Shown one piece after another: positions 38,463-46,677 of a DNA stretch of 64,000 bases. The translations under genes and the position numbers were made by a program. Numbering within the stretch: position 1 is the stretch's first letter; the number at the start of each line of letters is the position of its first letter. The notes beneath the pieces are model-generated. The model was not told the origin of the DNA, ran no database searches, and was given only the letters and a program-made list of their open reading frames with translations. The DNA comes from Enterobacter huaxiensis (GTDB lineage: Bacteria; Pseudomonadota; Gammaproteobacteria; Enterobacterales; Enterobacteriaceae): positions 682,001 to 746,000 of the forward strand of contig NZ_CP043342.1 of assembly GCF_003594935.2 (NCBI RefSeq). The letters run 5' to 3'.

Positions 38463-39413
38463 ATGCGCGTATTTTTTGCAATGCTGGCGCTGGTGGGTTT
38501 TGCCGTAGGGGCGGCAGAGTCGACGCAGACGTTTACTGACGACCTGAACCGCAACGTGGTGGTGCCGGTTAACCCGAAGCGGATCGTCTCCCTGCACGAT
38601 CTGGATATCACCATTCCGCTGATTGAGCTTGGCGTGCCGCCGATCGCCAGCCATGGCCGCACCCGACCGGACGGCAGCCATTTTCTGCGCTCCAGCGGCA
38701 TGCTGACGGGCATCGATTTTGATAATTCCGACATCAAATTCATCGGCACCGCGGATATCGATATTGAAGCCATCGCCGCGGCGAAGCCGGATCTTATCAT
38801 CACCGAGCCGACCCGCAACACGCCGGTCGAACAGCTGGAAAAAATTGCCCCGACGGTGAGTATCGATCACCTCGACGGCGGCGCGCCGGAGATCTACCGC
38901 AAGCTGGCGCAGCTTACCGGGACAAAGGCGCGGCTGAAGATTCTGGAGCGTCGCTATCAGGAGCAGATCGAGGCGCTAAAGGCGACCATCGATACGAGCA
39001 AGCTGACCGTCTCGGTGATTCAGGCCAATCAGGGCAAAATCAACGCCATGCACAGCTACCACTCGCTTGGGCGCGTGCTGCGCGACGCAGGGTTCAGGTT
39101 CCCGCCGCTGATTGAGAGCATCCCTGAGGGCGGGCGCATCGACGTCAGCGCCGAGCGCCTGCCGGAGCTGGATGCTGATTTTGTCTTTGCCACCTGGCGC
39201 GGGGACACCGGCGGGAAACCGCAGGACGAGCTGGCGGCGATGGATGCGGTGATGCCGGGCTGGTGCCAGTTTCTCAACGCCTGCCGAACCGGGCATTACG
39301 TGCTCATCTCCCGCGAGGAAGCGATCTCAAATTCATTTGCCTCGCTGGGGCTGATGGCCGCGCAGGTGCAGTCGCAGATAGCGGGCCGTCCGCTGCCGGA
39401 GGCCGCTCGATGA
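38463..39413 (+). CDS. Siderophore ABC transporter, periplasmic binding protein
   Basis: 316 residues. A short signal peptide (MRVFFAMLALVGFAVGAAES) without lipobox is followed by a FecB/FhuD/BtuF-type two-lobe domain with long linker helix: NPKRIVSLHDLDITIPLIEL, AAAKPDLIITEPT, and the C-terminal lobe RLPELDADFVFATWRG. It carries the ferric siderophore from the receptor to the permeases. The substrate is unknown. Its stop overlaps the ATG of the RpiR-type regulator. Confidence 0.9.
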   Translation: MRVFFAMLALVGFAVGAAESTQTFTDDLNRNVVVPVNPKRIVSLHDLDITIPLIELGVPPIASHGRTRPDGSHFLRSSGMLTGIDFDNSDIKFIGTADIDIEAIAAAKPDLIITEPTRNTPVEQLEKIAPTVSIDHLDGGAPEIYRKLAQLTGTKARLKILERRYQEQIEALKATIDTSKLTVSVIQANQGKINAMHSYHSLGRVLRDAGFRFPPLIESIPEGGRIDVSAERLPELDADFVFATWRGDTGGKPQDELAAMDAVMPGWCQFLNACRTGHYVLISREEAISNSFASLGLMAAQVQSQIAGRPLPEAAR

Positions 39414-40285
39414 TCCGAAAAATTGATGTCTACGGCGACCGCCTCCGCTCGCGGGCGCACCAGCTGACGCCACGCCTGCTGCAGGTGGCGAGCTATATCA
39501 ATGAAAATCGTGAAGCGGTTATGGAGCAGACGGCAATGGAGATTGCCGCTGTGCTACACACCTCGGACGCCACCGTGGTGCGTGCCATTCAGGCGCTTGG
39601 GTTTGGCGGGCTGCGGGATCTCAAGCAGACCCTGGAGCAGTGGTTTGGCCCGGTGGTCACCTCCAGCGAGAAGATGTCCACGACGGTAAACACGCTTACC
39701 AGCGACGTCGACGCGAGCATCGATTTTGTGCTGGAAGGCCATCAGCACACCTGCGCGGTGTTGTCCGAACCGGGCAACCGCTACGCGATGGCGCAGGCGG
39801 TGTCGCTGCTGGCGCAGGCGAGACAGGTCGCTATTTTTGGCATTGGCGCATCCGGCATACTGGCTGAATACACCTCGCGACTGTTTAGCCGTATAGGCCT
39901 GCCTGCGATCCCGCTCAACCGCACCGGTATTGGCCTCGCCGAACAGCTGATTGCCCTACAGCGCGGTGACGTGCTGGTAATGATGGCGCAAAAATCCGCG
40001 CACCGGGAGGGGCAGACCACGCTGCGCGAAGCGAAGCGCCTGGGTATTCCCACCATTTTGCTGACCAACGCCACGGACTCGCGCTTTAGCAAAGAGGCGA
40101 GCGTAGTGATCCACGTCCCGCGCGGCGGCGAGAAGGGCAAAATCCCGCTGCACGGCACGGTGCTGCTGTGCCTGGAGATGATTATTCTGTCCGTCGCCTC
40201 CACCGAGCCGCAGCGCACCATCAAGTCGATGAAGCGCATCAACGAGTTACACCGTGGATTAAAGCCGGGGAAGAAGAGTGCTTAA
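39410..40285 (+). CDS. RpiR/MurR-family transcriptional regulator
   Basis: 291 residues. The N-terminal RpiR helix-turn-helix (about 1-77) includes AAVLHTSDATVVRAIQALGF; the C-terminal SIS domain (about 120-260) includes VAIFGIGASGILAEYTSRLF and VLVMMAQKSAHREGQTTLRE. SIS domains of this family bind phosphosugars. The ATG overlaps the binding-protein stop by four bases, so it is the last gene of the siderophore-uptake operon. This regulator type is uncommon in iron loci. A longer frame upstream lies inside the binding-protein gene and is not credible. A REP element follows. Confidence 0.9.
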   Translation: MIRKIDVYGDRLRSRAHQLTPRLLQVASYINENREAVMEQTAMEIAAVLHTSDATVVRAIQALGFGGLRDLKQTLEQWFGPVVTSSEKMSTTVNTLTSDVDASIDFVLEGHQHTCAVLSEPGNRYAMAQAVSLLAQARQVAIFGIGASGILAEYTSRLFSRIGLPAIPLNRTGIGLAEQLIALQRGDVLVMMAQKSAHREGQTTLREAKRLGIPTILLTNATDSRFSKEASVVIHVPRGGEKGKIPLHGTVLLCLEMIILSVASTEPQRTIKSMKRINELHRGLKPGKKSA

Positions 40286-40291
40286 AACACA

Positions 40292-40361
40292 TGCCGGGTG
40301 GCGGCTACGCCTTACCCGGCCTACAGGCTGAGTAGGCCCGTGCAAGCGAAGCGCCGCCGGG
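40292..40361. repeat. REP/BIME element
   Basis: Inverted REP pair: TGCCGGGTGGCGGCTACGCC with TTACCCGGCCTACA and a degenerate second unit AGCGAAGCGCCGCCGGGTAA. Lies between the convergent RpiR-type and AraC-type genes. Confidence 0.8.
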
Positions 40362-40373
40362 TAATAAAGCCGC

Positions 40374-41213
40374 TCATTGGTCAGCATGGTTCTTCCTGTA
40401 CTGCAGCGGCGTCTCGCCGATCCCCTTCTTAAATGCGCTGATAAACCACGTCACGTCGGAAAAGCCCGTCTGCGCGGCGATGTCTCGCACGCTCGATTCC
40501 GTGTGAAGCAAACACTCGCAGGCCTTGCGCAGCCGTAAGGTATTCAGATAGTCGTGGATCTTCTCGCCCGTTTCCGCATGGAATTTTCGCGACACGTAGC
40601 TGCGCGATTTCCCCAGCTCTTCGGCCAGCGCGTCGAGGCGAAACTTCTCCTGATAGTGCTCGTCCAGCCAGAACATCACCCGGCTGGCGATCCCCAGGCT
40701 GCTGCCCGGTGCGCCGTCACGGTCGTCGGGCAGCATCGCAAACAGGCTAATCAGCAGCCCGGCGATGCTCTCGCCGTTCATCGGCGACGGATAACAGCTC
40801 AGCAGATGGTCGACATGGTGACGGCAATGCGCCAGGTCCGCGACCCACGCTTCCCCGCCGCGGCGCGATAGCCGCTCCAGCCGCTGCCGGGTCTGCGGGA
40901 AATCGCGCAGGGTTTTCAGCACGGCATGATGATCGAGATGGATAATCGTGCGCCGGTAAATCGCCTCGGCCTGGGCGTCCACCATCACCTTGTGCAGGGT
41001 AAACGGCGGGAAGAAAAAGAGCCGCCCGGGGCGCATGGTGTAGTGGCGGTTATCAACAATTGCCACGCCAAAGCCTTCTTCCACATAGAGAATTTCCAGA
41101 CACTGATGCCAGTGGTGGTAACGCACCGTGTTGGCAAACAGGCGGCTGTACGACACGACGGTGTCGTTTAAGGTAATCAGCTCCAGACGGTCGGATGTCG
41201 GCGTGTCGCGCAT
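40374..41213 (-). CDS. AraC-family regulator of the uronate-oligosaccharide operon
   Basis: About 279 residues from the ATG at 41213 (an in-frame TTG at 41246 would add eleven). The N-terminal cupin-like ligand domain has YHHWHQCLEILYVEEG and FFFPPFTLHKV; the C-terminal double helix-turn-helix has RLDALAEELGKSRSYVSRKF and VRDIAAQTGFSDVTWFISAF, ending PLQYRKN. Divergent from the DUF2264-symporter-GH88 operon, so it probably activates that operon with an unsaturated uronate sugar as inducer; this is inferred from position. Confidence 0.88.
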   Translation of the reverse strand: MRDTPTSDRLELITLNDTVVSYSRLFANTVRYHHWHQCLEILYVEEGFGVAIVDNRHYTMRPGRLFFFPPFTLHKVMVDAQAEAIYRRTIIHLDHHAVLKTLRDFPQTRQRLERLSRRGGEAWVADLAHCRHHVDHLLSCYPSPMNGESIAGLLISLFAMLPDDRDGAPGSSLGIASRVMFWLDEHYQEKFRLDALAEELGKSRSYVSRKFHAETGEKIHDYLNTLRLRKACECLLHTESSVRDIAAQTGFSDVTWFISAFKKGIGETPLQYRKNHADQ

Positions 41214-41306
41214 AGTGCAATAAAACTCAACTTTTTCCCGTAACAACCACGTTATAAACCACCTTTTTAAATTTTCTCAACTGCAGGTTTATTCATCGCT
41301 CGCACC

Positions 41307-41350
41307 TGTGACATGGCTAACATTTCTGCCCCTTGCGGATTCACTATGCT
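41307..41350 (+). promoter_or_regulatory. Candidate class II CRP-dependent promoter of the DUF2264 operon
   Basis: TGTGA-CATGGC-TAACA (41307-41322) matches the CRP palindrome at 9 of 10 positions. A -10 hexamer TATGCT occurs at 41345-41350, with no good -35. With a start near 41356-41357 the CRP site is centred about 42 bases upstream, the classic class II spacing. The first gene starts at 41380. Motif-based inference. Confidence 0.5.
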
Positions 41351-41379
41351 TTGCCGCAGTTGATTACGAGGGCAAACCA

Positions 41380-43194
41380 ATGTGGGCGGCAAATAAAGAA
41401 AAATCAAATCCGTTGTCTTCACGACAGGACGTGGCGGCGCATTTAAACGCGATGCTGGGCGCGCTGGATAAGCAGTTTCCGGCAGAGCGTTCTCGGTTTT
41501 CTCTGGGCGAGACCTGTGCGCACTACGCGACGGATATTGCGCAGATGGAAGGACTTTCCCGCGCGCTGTGGGGGCTGTTTCCGCTGATGGCGGGCGGTGA
41601 CGCCACGCCGTTTATCGATAAGTACATAACGGCCATCAGGCTCGGGACCGATCCGCAAAGCGCGGATTACTGGGGTGAAACCGGCCCGTACGACCAGCGG
41701 CTGGTAGAGATGGCGGCCTACGGTCTGGGATTGTGCCTGCTGGGTGACAAACTCCTCGAGCGCTTCACCGAGAGCGAGGTGATGAACCTGCACGCCTGGC
41801 TCAGCCAGATTACCGACGCGCAAATGCCGGACAGCAACTGGAACTACTTCGCCATTATGGTTCAGCTCGGCTTCAAACGCGCCGGGCTGCCCTATGACCA
41901 GCGGGCCATCGACCGCCGCTTTGCGCTAATGGACGCCTATTATCTGGGGGACGGCTGGTACTCCGACGGCCCGGGCCGCCCGAAGGACTACTACATCTCC
42001 ATGGCGTTCCACTTCTACGGGCTCATCTACGCCACCCTGAGCGGTGACGAGGCGAGTGCGGAGGTGCTGCGCGAGCGCTCGCGCCTGTTTGCCGAAGACT
42101 TTATCTACTGGTCCGCCGCCGACGGCGCGTCGGTGCCGTTTGGCCGCAGCCTGACCTACCGCTTTGCAATGGTTGCCTTCTGGAGCGCGGCGGCTTTTTC
42201 CGGGCTGAACGTATTCACGCCGGGCATTGTGAAGGGCATTATCCTGCGCCATTTGCGCTGGTGGCAGCAGAAGCCGATTACCGACCGCGACGGCATTCTG
42301 ACCCTCGGCTTTGCCTGTCCGAATCTGGCGATGTGCGAAGATTACAACTCCCCCGGTTCGCCATACTGGGCGCTGAAAACCTACCTGATTCTGGCGCTGC
42401 CGGAGGCGCATCCCTTCTGGCAGGCCGACGAGCAGCCGCTGCCCGCGCTGGCCGAAAAGCATGTGATCCCACATGCCCGGCAGATCCTTGTCCATGCGGA
42501 AACGTCGCAGCACGTGACCATGCTCACCGCCGGACAGCTTGAGCTGAACAACTACGTCAACACGGAAGCTAAATACACCAAGTTTGCCTACTCCAGCCGC
42601 TTTGGTTTCACCATTGAGCGCGGGCGTTTTGGCCTGAAGCACGCCGCCTGCGACTCGATGCTGCTGCTGGCTGAAGGAGACGATTATTTCCGCGGTCGCC
42701 GCGAATGTGAGGACGTTCGTGTGGATGAAAACTACATCTACTCCCGCTGGTCGCCGTGGCATGACGTGCACATCGACACCTGGCAGGTGCCGTTTGGGGA
42801 GTGGCATCTGCGCCTGCACCGCATCAACAGCGCGCGTAACCTGCAAACGGCGGAAGGCGGTTTTGCGGTGATGAAAACCGAGCACCGGATCCGCGAGCGC
42901 GGCTGTTATCTGGCAGCCGAGAACGGCAGCAGCGTGATCGTCGATCTGTCGCCCGCCATCACGCGCCTGCCGGACAGCATCGTTACGCCGCCGAACAGCA
43001 GCATCATGTTCCCGGAGTGTGCCTCCATTCCGCTGTTAAAAACCGATCTCCCGCAAGGGGAAAGCTGGCTCTGTTGCGCCGTCATTGCCAGCGGAACACA
43101 ACACGATGCGGTAACGCCGCAGCTGAATATCACCCAAAACCAGGTCGTTATTCGCGATCCTGGAAGCGAACGCCAGCTGTCGTTCACATTATAA
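41380..43194 (+). CDS. DUF2264-domain protein (putative glycosidase-like)
   Basis: 604 residues from ATG 41380, which has GAGGG seven bases upstream; an upstream in-frame start lies in the promoter region. The N-terminal two thirds match DUF2264 and look like an alpha/alpha toroid: SADYWGETGPYDQRLVEMAA, DSNWNYFAIMVQLGFKRAGL, YLGDGWYSDGPGRPKDYYIS, GRSLTYRFAMVAFW. The C-terminal third is beta-rich. There is no signal peptide, so it is cytoplasmic. I recall some DUF2264 proteins being placed among glucuronidases (GH154) but cannot verify that. Its neighbours, a symporter and a GH88 hydrolase, support a role in uronic-acid oligosaccharide breakdown. Confidence 0.85.
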   Translation: MWAANKEKSNPLSSRQDVAAHLNAMLGALDKQFPAERSRFSLGETCAHYATDIAQMEGLSRALWGLFPLMAGGDATPFIDKYITAIRLGTDPQSADYWGETGPYDQRLVEMAAYGLGLCLLGDKLLERFTESEVMNLHAWLSQITDAQMPDSNWNYFAIMVQLGFKRAGLPYDQRAIDRRFALMDAYYLGDGWYSDGPGRPKDYYISMAFHFYGLIYATLSGDEASAEVLRERSRLFAEDFIYWSAADGASVPFGRSLTYRFAMVAFWSAAAFSGLNVFTPGIVKGIILRHLRWWQQKPITDRDGILTLGFACPNLAMCEDYNSPGSPYWALKTYLILALPEAHPFWQADEQPLPALAEKHVIPHARQILVHAETSQHVTMLTAGQLELNNYVNTEAKYTKFAYSSRFGFTIERGRFGLKHAACDSMLLLAEGDDYFRGRRECEDVRVDENYIYSRWSPWHDVHIDTWQVPFGEWHLRLHRINSARNLQTAEGGFAVMKTEHRIRERGCYLAAENGSSVIVDLSPAITRLPDSIVTPPNSSIMFPECASIPLLKTDLPQGESWLCCAVIASGTQHDAVTPQLNITQNQVVIRDPGSERQLSFTL

Positions 43195-43226
43195 AAACTC
43201 TGGCCCTACACGTCGGCGAGGATGAT

Positions 43227-44492
43227 ATGAAAAGTACATCTACAACAAACAGAACCGAATATTACAAAATCAGCAGCTTTATATTTCTCTATTTCTTTAC
43301 GTGGTCTGCCAGCATTGGCCTACTGGCCATCTGGCTCGGTCAAAAAGCCAACCTGAGCGGCTCGGTTATTGGGACCGTATTTGCGGTAAACGGTATTTTC
43401 TCCGTCATTCTTAAACCCATCTACGGCTATATTCTCGATAAAATCGGCATGAGCAAATACCTGCTCTATTTTGTGGTCGCCATGTCGGCCCTGATGGCGC
43501 CGTTCTTTATCTACGTGTATCAGCCGCTGTTAATGTCCAACACCCTGCTGGGGATAATTATCGGCGCGCTCTATTTAAGTTTTGCCTGGTACGCGGGCGT
43601 GGCGGCGTGTGAATCCTATTCCGACCGCTTTAGCCGCCTGAACGGCATGGAGTTCGGGCAGATCCGCATGTGGGGGTCGCTCGGCTGGGCGGTGGCGTCT
43701 TCGTTCTCCGGCCTGCTGTTTAACCTCTCGCCGGCGTATAACTTCATCATGGGCAGCGTGGCCTCGGTAGTGATGCTAATTGTCCTGCTGAGCCTGAAAG
43801 TGAACACTAACTCCGTTCACGCCGGTGACGTCCTGACCAAAGAGAAAATTGCCCCATCGGACGTTTATGCCCTGCTGCGTAACCGCAAATTCTGGGCCTT
43901 CTGCCTGTACGTGGCGGGCGTGGCGTGGATGATGTTTATCGCCGAGCAGCAGTTCTCGCGCTATTTCGTCACCTTCTTCGACGATATTCACCAGGGCAAC
44001 GCGGTGTTTGGCTATTTGGGCACCGTGCAGTCCGGCATGGAGTTCGTCATGTATATGGTGATCCCGCTGTTCGTCAACTTTATCGGCGCCAAGCGCGGGC
44101 TGTTAATTGTCGGGCTTGTGGTGGGGGCGCGTCTGATTATTTCCGGCATGTGCGATTCGCATCTGCTCATTTCCGTGCTTAAACCCCTCTACGGTCTGGA
44201 AATCTGTCTGCTGCTGGTCTCGGTATTTAAATATATCGCCGAGCATTTCGATAAGCGCGTAAATGCCACCATGTATTTACTGGGCTATCAGGCAATGCTG
44301 TACGTCGGTAACGTCGTGGTCTCCTCGCCTGCGGGATATATGTATGACCGCATCGGGTTTGAACAAACCTATATCGTCATGGGCGCTACCGCGCTGACCT
44401 TTACCCTTATTTCTGCCTTTACGTTATCCGCCTGCCAGAGTAAATGGCGCGGAGCCCGCGCGCTGAACGTAGCAGAAACCTCAACACAATAA
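43227..44492 (+). CDS. MFS oligosaccharide:H+ symporter (LacY family)
   Basis: 421 residues with twelve predicted helices, opening EYYKISSFIFLYFFTWSASI. Family features are the loop-2/3 motif YGYILDKIGMSKYLLYF and FGQIRMWGSLGWAVASSF, typical of oligosaccharide:proton symporters such as LacY and the rhamnogalacturonide transporter RhiT. It likely imports an unsaturated uronic-acid disaccharide for the GH88 enzyme that follows. GAGGATGAT precedes the ATG. Spacing to neighbours is 32 and 27 bases, so one operon. Confidence 0.87.
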   Translation: MKSTSTTNRTEYYKISSFIFLYFFTWSASIGLLAIWLGQKANLSGSVIGTVFAVNGIFSVILKPIYGYILDKIGMSKYLLYFVVAMSALMAPFFIYVYQPLLMSNTLLGIIIGALYLSFAWYAGVAACESYSDRFSRLNGMEFGQIRMWGSLGWAVASSFSGLLFNLSPAYNFIMGSVASVVMLIVLLSLKVNTNSVHAGDVLTKEKIAPSDVYALLRNRKFWAFCLYVAGVAWMMFIAEQQFSRYFVTFFDDIHQGNAVFGYLGTVQSGMEFVMYMVIPLFVNFIGAKRGLLIVGLVVGARLIISGMCDSHLLISVLKPLYGLEICLLLVSVFKYIAEHFDKRVNATMYLLGYQAMLYVGNVVVSSPAGYMYDRIGFEQTYIVMGATALTFTLISAFTLSACQSKWRGARALNVAETSTQ

Positions 44493-44519
44493 TTACGCCG
44501 TCAAAGAAGGAACCGAAAT

Positions 44520-45707
44520 ATGTTAAGTCGTATCAAAGAGGAACGCCTGCCTGCGATTGCCGCGCCCGTTGACCCACGCGCATTTAGCGATGAACTGAGC
44601 ACGGCACGCCGCCACGTTCTCGACCTGATCAGCCGTCATTTAACGGAATTTGGCGAGCAGTTCCCGGCGGAAACCTGTAAGGACGGTTTTTATCCGCTGA
44701 CCGACAACGTGGAGTGGACCACCAGCTTCTGGACCGGCCAGCTGTGGCTGGCGTGGGAGATGAGCGGCGAGGCGAAATTCCGCGCGATGGCGGAAAAAAA
44801 CGTGCGCTCGTTCGGCCTGCGCATCGCCGGGCGCAGCGACACCAACACCCACGATCTAGGCTTCCTGTATACGCTCTCCTGCGTAGCGGCCTGGCGGCTG
44901 ACCGGGAACCGCGAGGCGCGCGGCTTCTCGCTGCTGGCGGCGGAAGCCCTGCTGGAGCGCTTCCATGAGAAGGCGAAGATCATTCAGGCGTGGGGCGATC
45001 TCTCTGACCCTGAACAGGCCGGACGCATGATCATCGACTGCAACATGAACCTGCCGCTGCTCTACTGGGCAACCGAGCAAACCGGCGATCCGCGCTTTGC
45101 CGACGCCGCAAAAGCGCACGTCATGCAGGCGGCGACGTATCTGATTCGCGAAGATGCCTCGACGTTCCACACCTACTATATGGATGTAAACACCGGCGCG
45201 CCGCACTACGGCAATACCCAGCAGGGCTACGCCGATGACTCATGCTGGTCGCGCGGGCAGGCGTGGGGCATTTACGGCTTCCTGCTGAGCTATATCTACA
45301 CCGGTGACGAGACGATGATCGCCCTGTCGAAGCGGCTGGCGAACTATTTCCTCAACCGCCTGCCGGAAGATAGCGTCTGCCACTGGGATCTGGCGCTGGT
45401 GGGTACGGACGCGCTGCGCGATTCGTCCTCAGCGGCAATCGCGGTATGCGGTCTGCTGGAGCTGGTGAAGCATCTTCCGGTCACGGATCCGGATCGCGAG
45501 CGCTATCTGGAGTGGGCGAAAGGGATCATGTCGTCGCTGACGAAACAGTATCTGATGGGCAAAGACGAGAAGGGCAACGGGCTGCTGAAGCACTCGGTGT
45601 ATCACCTCGCGGGCAATAAGGGCGTGGACGAGTGTGCGAGCTGGGGAGATTACTTCTACGTTGAGGCGCTGGTGCGCTTCACGCAGAGCTGGAAGCTGTA
45701 CTGGTAA
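44520..45707 (+). CDS. Unsaturated glucuronyl hydrolase (GH88/GH105)
   Basis: 395 residues, (alpha/alpha)6 barrel without signal peptide, so cytoplasmic. The two acidic residues known from Bacillus GL1 unsaturated glucuronyl hydrolase appear as D112 in THDLGF and D173 in IIDCNMNLPLLYW, with the same 61-residue spacing as D88/D149 there. Further family blocks: YADDSCWSRGQAWGIYGF, DSSSAAIAVCGLLE, and CASWGDYFYVEAL. It hydrates and releases 4,5-unsaturated uronic acid from oligosaccharides made by polysaccharide lyases. GH88 fits better than GH105. No lyase gene is nearby. SD AAGGA precedes ATG. Confidence 0.9.
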   Translation: MLSRIKEERLPAIAAPVDPRAFSDELSTARRHVLDLISRHLTEFGEQFPAETCKDGFYPLTDNVEWTTSFWTGQLWLAWEMSGEAKFRAMAEKNVRSFGLRIAGRSDTNTHDLGFLYTLSCVAAWRLTGNREARGFSLLAAEALLERFHEKAKIIQAWGDLSDPEQAGRMIIDCNMNLPLLYWATEQTGDPRFADAAKAHVMQAATYLIREDASTFHTYYMDVNTGAPHYGNTQQGYADDSCWSRGQAWGIYGFLLSYIYTGDETMIALSKRLANYFLNRLPEDSVCHWDLALVGTDALRDSSSAAIAVCGLLELVKHLPVTDPDRERYLEWAKGIMSSLTKQYLMGKDEKGNGLLKHSVYHLAGNKGVDECASWGDYFYVEALVRFTQSWKLYW

Positions 45708-45709
45708 AA

Positions 45710-45734
45710 CAGCCGGGGGTAAGTCCCCGGCTAT
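45710..45734 (+). terminator. Hairpin after the GH88 gene
   Basis: AGCCGGGG/GTAAGT/CCCCGGCT stem right after the GH88 stop, between convergent genes; no long T-run. Probably ends the accessory operon and possibly the convergent kbp transcript. Confidence 0.6.
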
Positions 45735-45738
45735 GCGG

Positions 45739-46179
45739 TTACGCTTTCGGAATACGCAGCGTCTGGCCGGGATAAATTTTATCCGGGCTGGAGAGCATCG
45801 GGCGGTTGGCCTCGAAAATCTTGTTGTACTGGTTGGCATCGCCGTACACGGTTTTGGAGATGGCGCTCAGGGTATCGCCCGATTTCACCGTGTAGTAAGT
45901 GGCTTCATCTTTGGCATCGGTGGCGGTGATGTTGTTCTCCACCTCGCTCACGCCGGCGATGTTACCCACGGCAACCTGGATTTTCTCTTTCTGCTCTTGC
46001 GTCAGCCCGTCACCCGTCACGCTGGCTTTGCCGTCGGTAACGGTGACCTGGACGTTATCCGCGCCAGGAATATTCAGCTTTTTCAGGTGCTCGGTGACTT
46101 TGTCGCTCTGACCTTTATGATCGGTCAGGTTATCCCACAGCTTTTCGCCTGCTTCTTTTACGAAGTTAAAAAGACCCAT
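45739..46179 (-). CDS. kbp: Potassium-binding BON-LysM protein
   Basis: 146 residues, matching E. coli YgaU/Kbp. It begins [20 protein letters not shown], then a BON domain (about 25-90, [20 protein letters not shown]) and a C-terminal LysM domain (about 95-144, [20 protein letters not shown]). The E. coli protein binds potassium ions and is induced by osmotic stress. No signal peptide, consistent with a cytoplasmic location. SD AGGAGG precedes the ATG. In E. coli the gene lies elsewhere, so its position next to ygiN is lineage-specific. Confidence 0.92.
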   Translation of the reverse strand: MGLFNFVKEAGEKLWDNLTDHKGQSDKVTEHLKKLNIPGADNVQVTVTDGKASVTGDGLTQEQKEKIQVAVGNIAGVSEVENNITATDAKDEATYYTVKSGDTLSAISKTVYGDANQYNKIFEANRPMLSSPDKIYPGQTLRIPKA

Positions 46180-46245
46180 TCCATCCTCCTGTTAACAATG
46201 AAGTCAGAATAAGCATAGCAGTTGAGTATTAAGATGATACAAAAA

Positions 46246-46319
46246 GCCCGGCGGCGCTAGCGCTTACCGGGCCTACGAGTCAGGTTTTGTAGGCCGGGTA
46301 AACGCAGTGCCACCCGGCA
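46246..46319. repeat. REP/BIME element
   Basis: Inverted REP pair: GCCCGGCGGCGCTAGCGCTT with ACCGGGCCTAC, and TAGGCCGGGTAAACGCAGTG with CCACCCGGC. Lies between kbp and ygiN. Confidence 0.85.
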
Positions 46320-46332
46320 AATTCCACGAACC

Positions 46333-46647
46333 TTAAACCCCTTGCTCCAGAATTCGGATATGGGTATCCAGCACGTCACCTTTTACCGCCTCACTCCACG
46401 CTTTCATGTGCGGAGTTTGCAGGTGCGCTTCGAGGTGCGCCACGGTTTCCCACAGTTCAACCATCATGATGGAGTCCGGCGCGGTCGCCTGGAAGCTGGC
46501 ATCGGTGGCTGCATCTACCAGCGGCGCATAGCCGTGGCAGCCTTCTTCTTCAAGTACGGTCGGGATAATCTTCGCGAACTGATCCAGCAGCGCCTGGCGG
46601 TGATGTTGACCTGGACGAGTACGAATTTCAGCAATTACGGTAAGCAT
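46333..46647 (-). CDS. ygiN: Quinol monooxygenase YgiN (ABM domain)
   Basis: 104 residues, one ABM/dimeric alpha-beta barrel domain, matching E. coli YgiN: MLTVIAEIRTRPGQHHRQAL, EEEGCHGYAPLVDA, MMVELWETVAHLEAHLQTPH. The E. coli protein is reported to work with MdaB in a quinone redox cycle. mdaB lies 30 bases upstream on the same strand, supporting that link. Confidence 0.95.
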   Translation of the reverse strand: MLTVIAEIRTRPGQHHRQALLDQFAKIIPTVLEEEGCHGYAPLVDAATDASFQATAPDSIMMVELWETVAHLEAHLQTPHMKAWSEAVKGDVLDTHIRILEQGV

Positions 46648-46677
46648 GGTTAACTCCTTCTAATTCCAGGTTACCAG

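Noticed and set aside
44520..45707. Assigning the hydrolase firmly to GH105 (rhamnogalacturonyl hydrolase) because of the RhiT-like transporter
   Set aside because: The DLGF and IIDCNMNL blocks and the 61-residue Asp spacing fit GH88 better; the RhiT resemblance is only at family level.
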